This document shows positions 7,626-8,541 of a stretch of 8,541 bases of DNA, one piece after another; the stretch's first letter is position 1; each line of letters begins with the position of its first letter. Under the pieces are notes generated by a model that worked only from the letters and a program-made list of their open reading frames with translations, had not been told where the DNA came from and made no database searches. The position numbers were made by a program, and so were the translations under genes. The stretch comes from Methylococcaceae bacterium (GTDB taxonomy: Bacteria > Pseudomonadota > Gammaproteobacteria > Methylococcales > Methylomonadaceae), in NCBI GenBank assembly GCA_005779525.1, contig SXIZ01000056.1, positions 1 through 8,541 on the forward strand, given 5' to 3'.

Positions 7626-7994
7626 TTAAGCATTACTACCAGCGTAAATTATTGCCAGCCTAAGATAAAACCACAGCGGACGCGACAAAATCAACACAAA
7701 AGCGATCACTGGTGTGACTGGCACAGGCGCAATATCAATAATAAACAACCCCAGCAAACTTAAAAAACATTTTTTGCGCTGCTGAAAAATTTGCTGCTCG
7801 CTCAAACTCGAGGGATCTGGTTTGTGTAAACCGGATTTTCCCACATAAATGCCGTTCACCAGGGTCCAGAACCACGCGGGTCGGAATAACACGGTAAACA
7901 TACCGATTAAGCATCCCGGGGAAATCGGACCAAAACCAATAATGGCGAACACCGAGAATACCGCCAAAGTTTTAAGTTGTGAGGAGTTAAGCAT
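7626..7994 (-). CDS. Small membrane protein with internal duplication, 122 aa
   Basis: Function not recognised. The protein consists of two ungapped related halves, residues 7-55 and 74-122, offset by 67. Each has a hydrophobic helix, a GP- or AP-centred turn (P23/P90), a second helix, RPxWF (38-42, 105-109) and IYxG (49-52, 116-119). About 13 of 49 positions are identical. A polar linker (about 53-73, with QQRKK) joins them. Each half is probably a two-helix membrane hairpin, giving about four segments. An in-frame TGA lies four codons upstream of ATG 7994, which limits the start, and no clear Shine-Dalgarno sequence is visible. It is the first gene of a possible minus-strand unit leading to the 129-aa membrane protein and ltaE. 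The matching halves support it as a real protein. Confidence 0.7.
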   Translation of the reverse strand: MLNSSQLKTLAVFSVFAIIGFGPISPGCLIGMFTVLFRPAWFWTLVNGIYVGKSGLHKPDPSSLSEQQIFQQRKKCFLSLLGLFIIDIAPVPVTPVIAFVLILSRPLWFYLRLAIIYAGSNA

Positions 7995-8039
7995 AAAAAG
8001 CTGTCAAAGTTGTTGATTTCATAGCTGTAAAACAGTTAC

Positions 8040-8068
8040 CTTTTAATAACTAGCGAGTACTTAGTCAA
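8040..8068 (-). promoter_or_regulatory. Candidate sigma-70-type promoter for the membrane-protein/ltaE unit
   Basis: Reading the minus strand, TTGACT (8068-8063, 5 of 6 to the -35 consensus) and TAAAAG (8045-8040, 4 of 6 to the -10 consensus) are 17 bases apart. They end about 45 bases before the ATG at 7994. This is a pattern match only. Confidence 0.35.
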
Positions 8069-8101
8069 GCAATTTTTCAGGTTAACGGTGAACGAGTTTT
8101 A

Positions 8102-8348
8102 ATCCCGTTTACCGCGTCGAGCACCGCAGTAGTTATCGGGTTGTGCCCAAAGGGTTGCGGCATGGATGCCGCAAGGTGGCAAAGGGGCAGGACGCCCCTT
8201 TTGTCACCCCCCGATAACTAAGAGGAGCGCAAGACATCAGCGGTAACTGGGTCGCCTTTTCTTTGAATACTTTCTTTTGGCGAAGCAAAAGAAAGTATTT
8301 CGCCTTCGGGTGCGAGAACCCGATTAGAAAACCGTCGCGATAGCGACA
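8102..8348. repeat. Composite hairpin-rich intergenic repeat, includes inverted copy of the left-edge repeat
   Basis: Positions 8102-8167 match the reverse complement of 1-66 (61 of 66). Beyond that are stacked inverted repeats: TTGCGGCAT (8155-8163) with 8166-8174; about 14 bp with one mismatch and a bulge at 8175-8188/8194-8208; an outer perfect 11-bp arm pair 8130-8140/8210-8220 (TAGTTATCGGG); a perfect 14-bp stem 8266-8279/8286-8299 (AATACTTTCTTTTG) with a GCGAAG loop; and a small stem 8334-8338/8343-8347. The CTTTCTTTTGGCGAAGCAAAAGAAAG core is split here across stem and loop. It resembles a repeat I recall in intergenic DNA of many gammaproteobacteria. No transposase or credible gene lies in this 406-bp gap between the 122-aa gene and the edge gene. 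Confidence 0.8.
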
Positions 8349-8400
8349 CCTAACCGACAAACTAAATTGACTGGCGAACTAATAGCCTGCCAGAGCATGC

Positions 8401-8541
8401 TTAACCCAAGCGCCGCAACAATTGCCAAATATAGGCAATTTTCTCTTCGGTAGTGGCAAAGGCTTGGATAAATTTTAATTTATCGCCGCCATCAAATTTA
8501 TAAATTTTAGCTTCAGTCTGGATCATATTGATCAACTCAGC
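8401..8541 (-). CDS. C-terminal end of an unidentified gene (partial)
   Basis: The minus-strand frame is open from the window edge for 46 codons to a TAA at 8401-8403. It reads as a soluble, charged, helix-prone tail (for example KLKFIQAFATTEEKIAYIW, then QLLRRLG). The start and most of the protein lie outside the window, so no function is assigned. Support is limited to the uninterrupted frame to the edge and the protein-like composition. It is transcribed toward the repeat block. A weak 5-bp hairpin at 8371-8393 follows its stop. Confidence 0.5.
   Translation of the reverse strand, partial: AELINMIQTEAKIYKFDGGDKLKFIQAFATTEEKIAYIWQLLRRLG

Noticed and set aside
1..8348. Composite transposon or genomic island bounded by the inverted repeats
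   Set aside because: No transposase, integrase, tRNA or target-site duplication is visible, and the enclosed genes look like ordinary chromosomal functions.
8133..8360. Minus-strand open frame of 75 codons in the right repeat block
   Set aside because: It lies entirely within stacked inverted repeats. Similar peptides arise from this repeat family, and it has no ribosome site or domain.

Overview
The window looks like chromosomal DNA from a methylotrophic proteobacterium, most likely a gammaproteobacterial methanotroph (Methylococcales-like). The main reason is an NAD(P)-dependent methylene-tetrahydromethanopterin dehydrogenase (mtdB-type) at 2757-3680. This enzyme belongs to the H4MPT-linked formaldehyde oxidation route of aerobic methylotrophs. 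The moderate-to-low GC content and the dispersed palindromic intergenic repeats fit that assignment, but it remains an inference without a database search.

Layout. Positions 1-66 hold one copy of a dispersed repeat, cut by the window edge. A chemoreceptor gene (197-2554, +) follows, with a periplasmic sensor, HAMP, PAS, more HAMP-like units, a signalling tip and a C-terminal EWDEF pentapeptide. Then come mtdB (2757-3680, +) and a roughly 180-bp compound palindrome (3682-3862) with a terminator-like hairpin after it. Next is a fused DEDDh exonuclease/GIY-YIG (DnaQ-Cho/UvrC-like) repair nuclease (4144-5526, +), which starts at TTG, and a 119-aa protein of unknown function (5624-5983, +). These face a minus-strand cluster: low-specificity L-threonine aldolase (6003-7076) downstream of two small membrane proteins (7170-7559 and 7626-7994). 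A second, inverted copy of the edge repeat sits at 8102-8167. It is embedded in a hairpin-rich block that runs to about 8348. The C-terminal end of an unidentified minus-strand gene closes the window (8401-8541).

How the genes relate. No pathway-level operon is evident. The window mixes C1 metabolism (mtdB), chemotaxis, DNA repair and amino-acid metabolism. The minus-strand trio (122-aa membrane protein, 129-aa membrane protein, threonine aldolase) has spacings of 66 and 93 bp and could share a promoter near 8040-8068. The plus-strand genes are separated by 97-463 bp and look like mostly independent units.

I found no convincing evidence of a wholly new system. The most unusual items are the two related inverted repeats bracketing about 8 kb, the nested palindrome after mtdB, the internally duplicated 122-aa membrane protein, and the fused repair nuclease with a rare start codon.
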